Positions 12,309 through 12,492 of a stretch of DNA of 12,492 nt are shown here, piece after piece. The position numbers were made by a program, and so were the translations under genes. Each line of letters begins with the position of its first letter. Position 1 is the first letter of the stretch. The stretch comes from Haloarculaceae archaeon (GTDB lineage Archaea; Halobacteriota; Halobacteria; Halobacteriales; Haloarculaceae). Location of the stretch: NCBI GenBank assembly GCA_028274885.1, contig JAQCMX010000050.1, forward strand, positions 1 to 12,492, in the 5' to 3' direction. Below the pieces are notes generated by a model. It had not been told where the DNA came from. It searched no databases and saw only the letters and a program-made list of their open reading frames with translations.

Positions 12309-12492
12309 GTCGTGAAACAGCCGAGATACCCGATCGGGGCTAAAAATTACCGCCACAGTCACTATCAGAGCTGATACCGTTATCTGCATTCTCGATGATA
12401 TCCTCTCTGTTGTACACTGGCTACGCTTGGATTTCGCCACGGAGTGCTACTCAGACTGACGGCTATAACTTCGTGAGCATATTCGACCCCAC

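Larger units (their letters stand above)
12182..12492. other. Right-end region without a confident gene
   Basis: This stretch is less GC-rich than the rest of the window. It contains the promoter of the 54-residue gene, repeat copy B, an extra half-site TGAAACAG (12313-12320) and a CCCGATCGGG palindrome (12329-12338) followed by CTAAAAATT. A frame from ATG 12395 (MISSLLYTGYAWISPRSATQ) stays open to the edge for 32 codons, but its codon use is not haloarchaeal in style. It could be the beginning of a gene outside the window. Confidence 0.4.

Noticed and set aside
11954..12343. 129-residue plus-strand frame with hydrophobic stretch, over repeat A, the 54-residue gene and repeat B
   Set aside because: The hydrophobic run is the antisense of a Glu-rich coiled coil. 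The start codon precedes the TATA box of repeat A, and the codons are not haloarchaeal in character.
12174..12440. 88-residue minus-strand frame with a hydrophobic segment
   Set aside because: It reads straight through repeat copy B and the TATA element of the 54-residue gene, uses many A/T-ending codons and has no promoter. Coding is unlikely, though not excluded.

Overview
The window is chromosomal DNA of a haloarchaeon (class Halobacteria). The coding regions are GC-rich with GC-ending codons. The proteins are strongly acidic. Several genes show archaeal TATA boxes (TTTATA type) about 26 bases before the start codon, which fits leaderless mRNAs. The families are typical of haloarchaea: an HhH-MutS protein, the COG1395 HTH regulator, a short PyrE, a membrane-tethered winged-helix regulator and a SWIM zinc-finger protein. 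I see no rRNA, tRNA, CRISPR array, insertion sequence or phage gene.

Layout: (1) 1-974, minus strand: N-terminal part of a MutS-family protein whose ATPase lies outside the window. (2) 1120-1779: calcineurin-like phosphodiesterase. It converges with aspartate kinase (minus, 1809-2993). (3) 3097-3963, minus: winged-helix regulator with two membrane helices and a long acidic linker. It is divergent from a SWIM zinc-finger gene (4047-4394). (4) 4468-4626: 52-residue membrane protein, converging with an ornithine cyclodeaminase/alanine dehydrogenase-family gene (minus, 4653-5639). (5) hisI (5734-6111) overlapping a 377-residue coiled-coil protein gene (6098-7231). (6) 7474-8832, minus: phosphohexomutase, divergent from pyrE (8933-9469), followed by a small glutaredoxin (9593-9838). 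(7) 9950-10912, minus: COG1395 HTH regulator, divergent from msrA (11198-11728). (8) 11729-12492: a less GC-rich, gene-poor end holding one 54-residue coiled-coil gene (minus, 12017-12181). It is bracketed by two near-identical TATA-containing inverted repeats exactly 320 bases apart.

Most genes are single transcription units for housekeeping biosynthesis (aspartate-family amino acids, histidine, UMP, activated sugars) and redox repair (glutaredoxin, MsrA). Only hisI and its downstream partner look like a tight operon. The least explained parts are the duplicated promoter/operator elements near the right end, the symmetric TATA region and TTGTG repeats upstream of the COG1395 gene, the membrane-anchored regulator beside the SWIM gene, and the small proteins of 52 and 54 residues.
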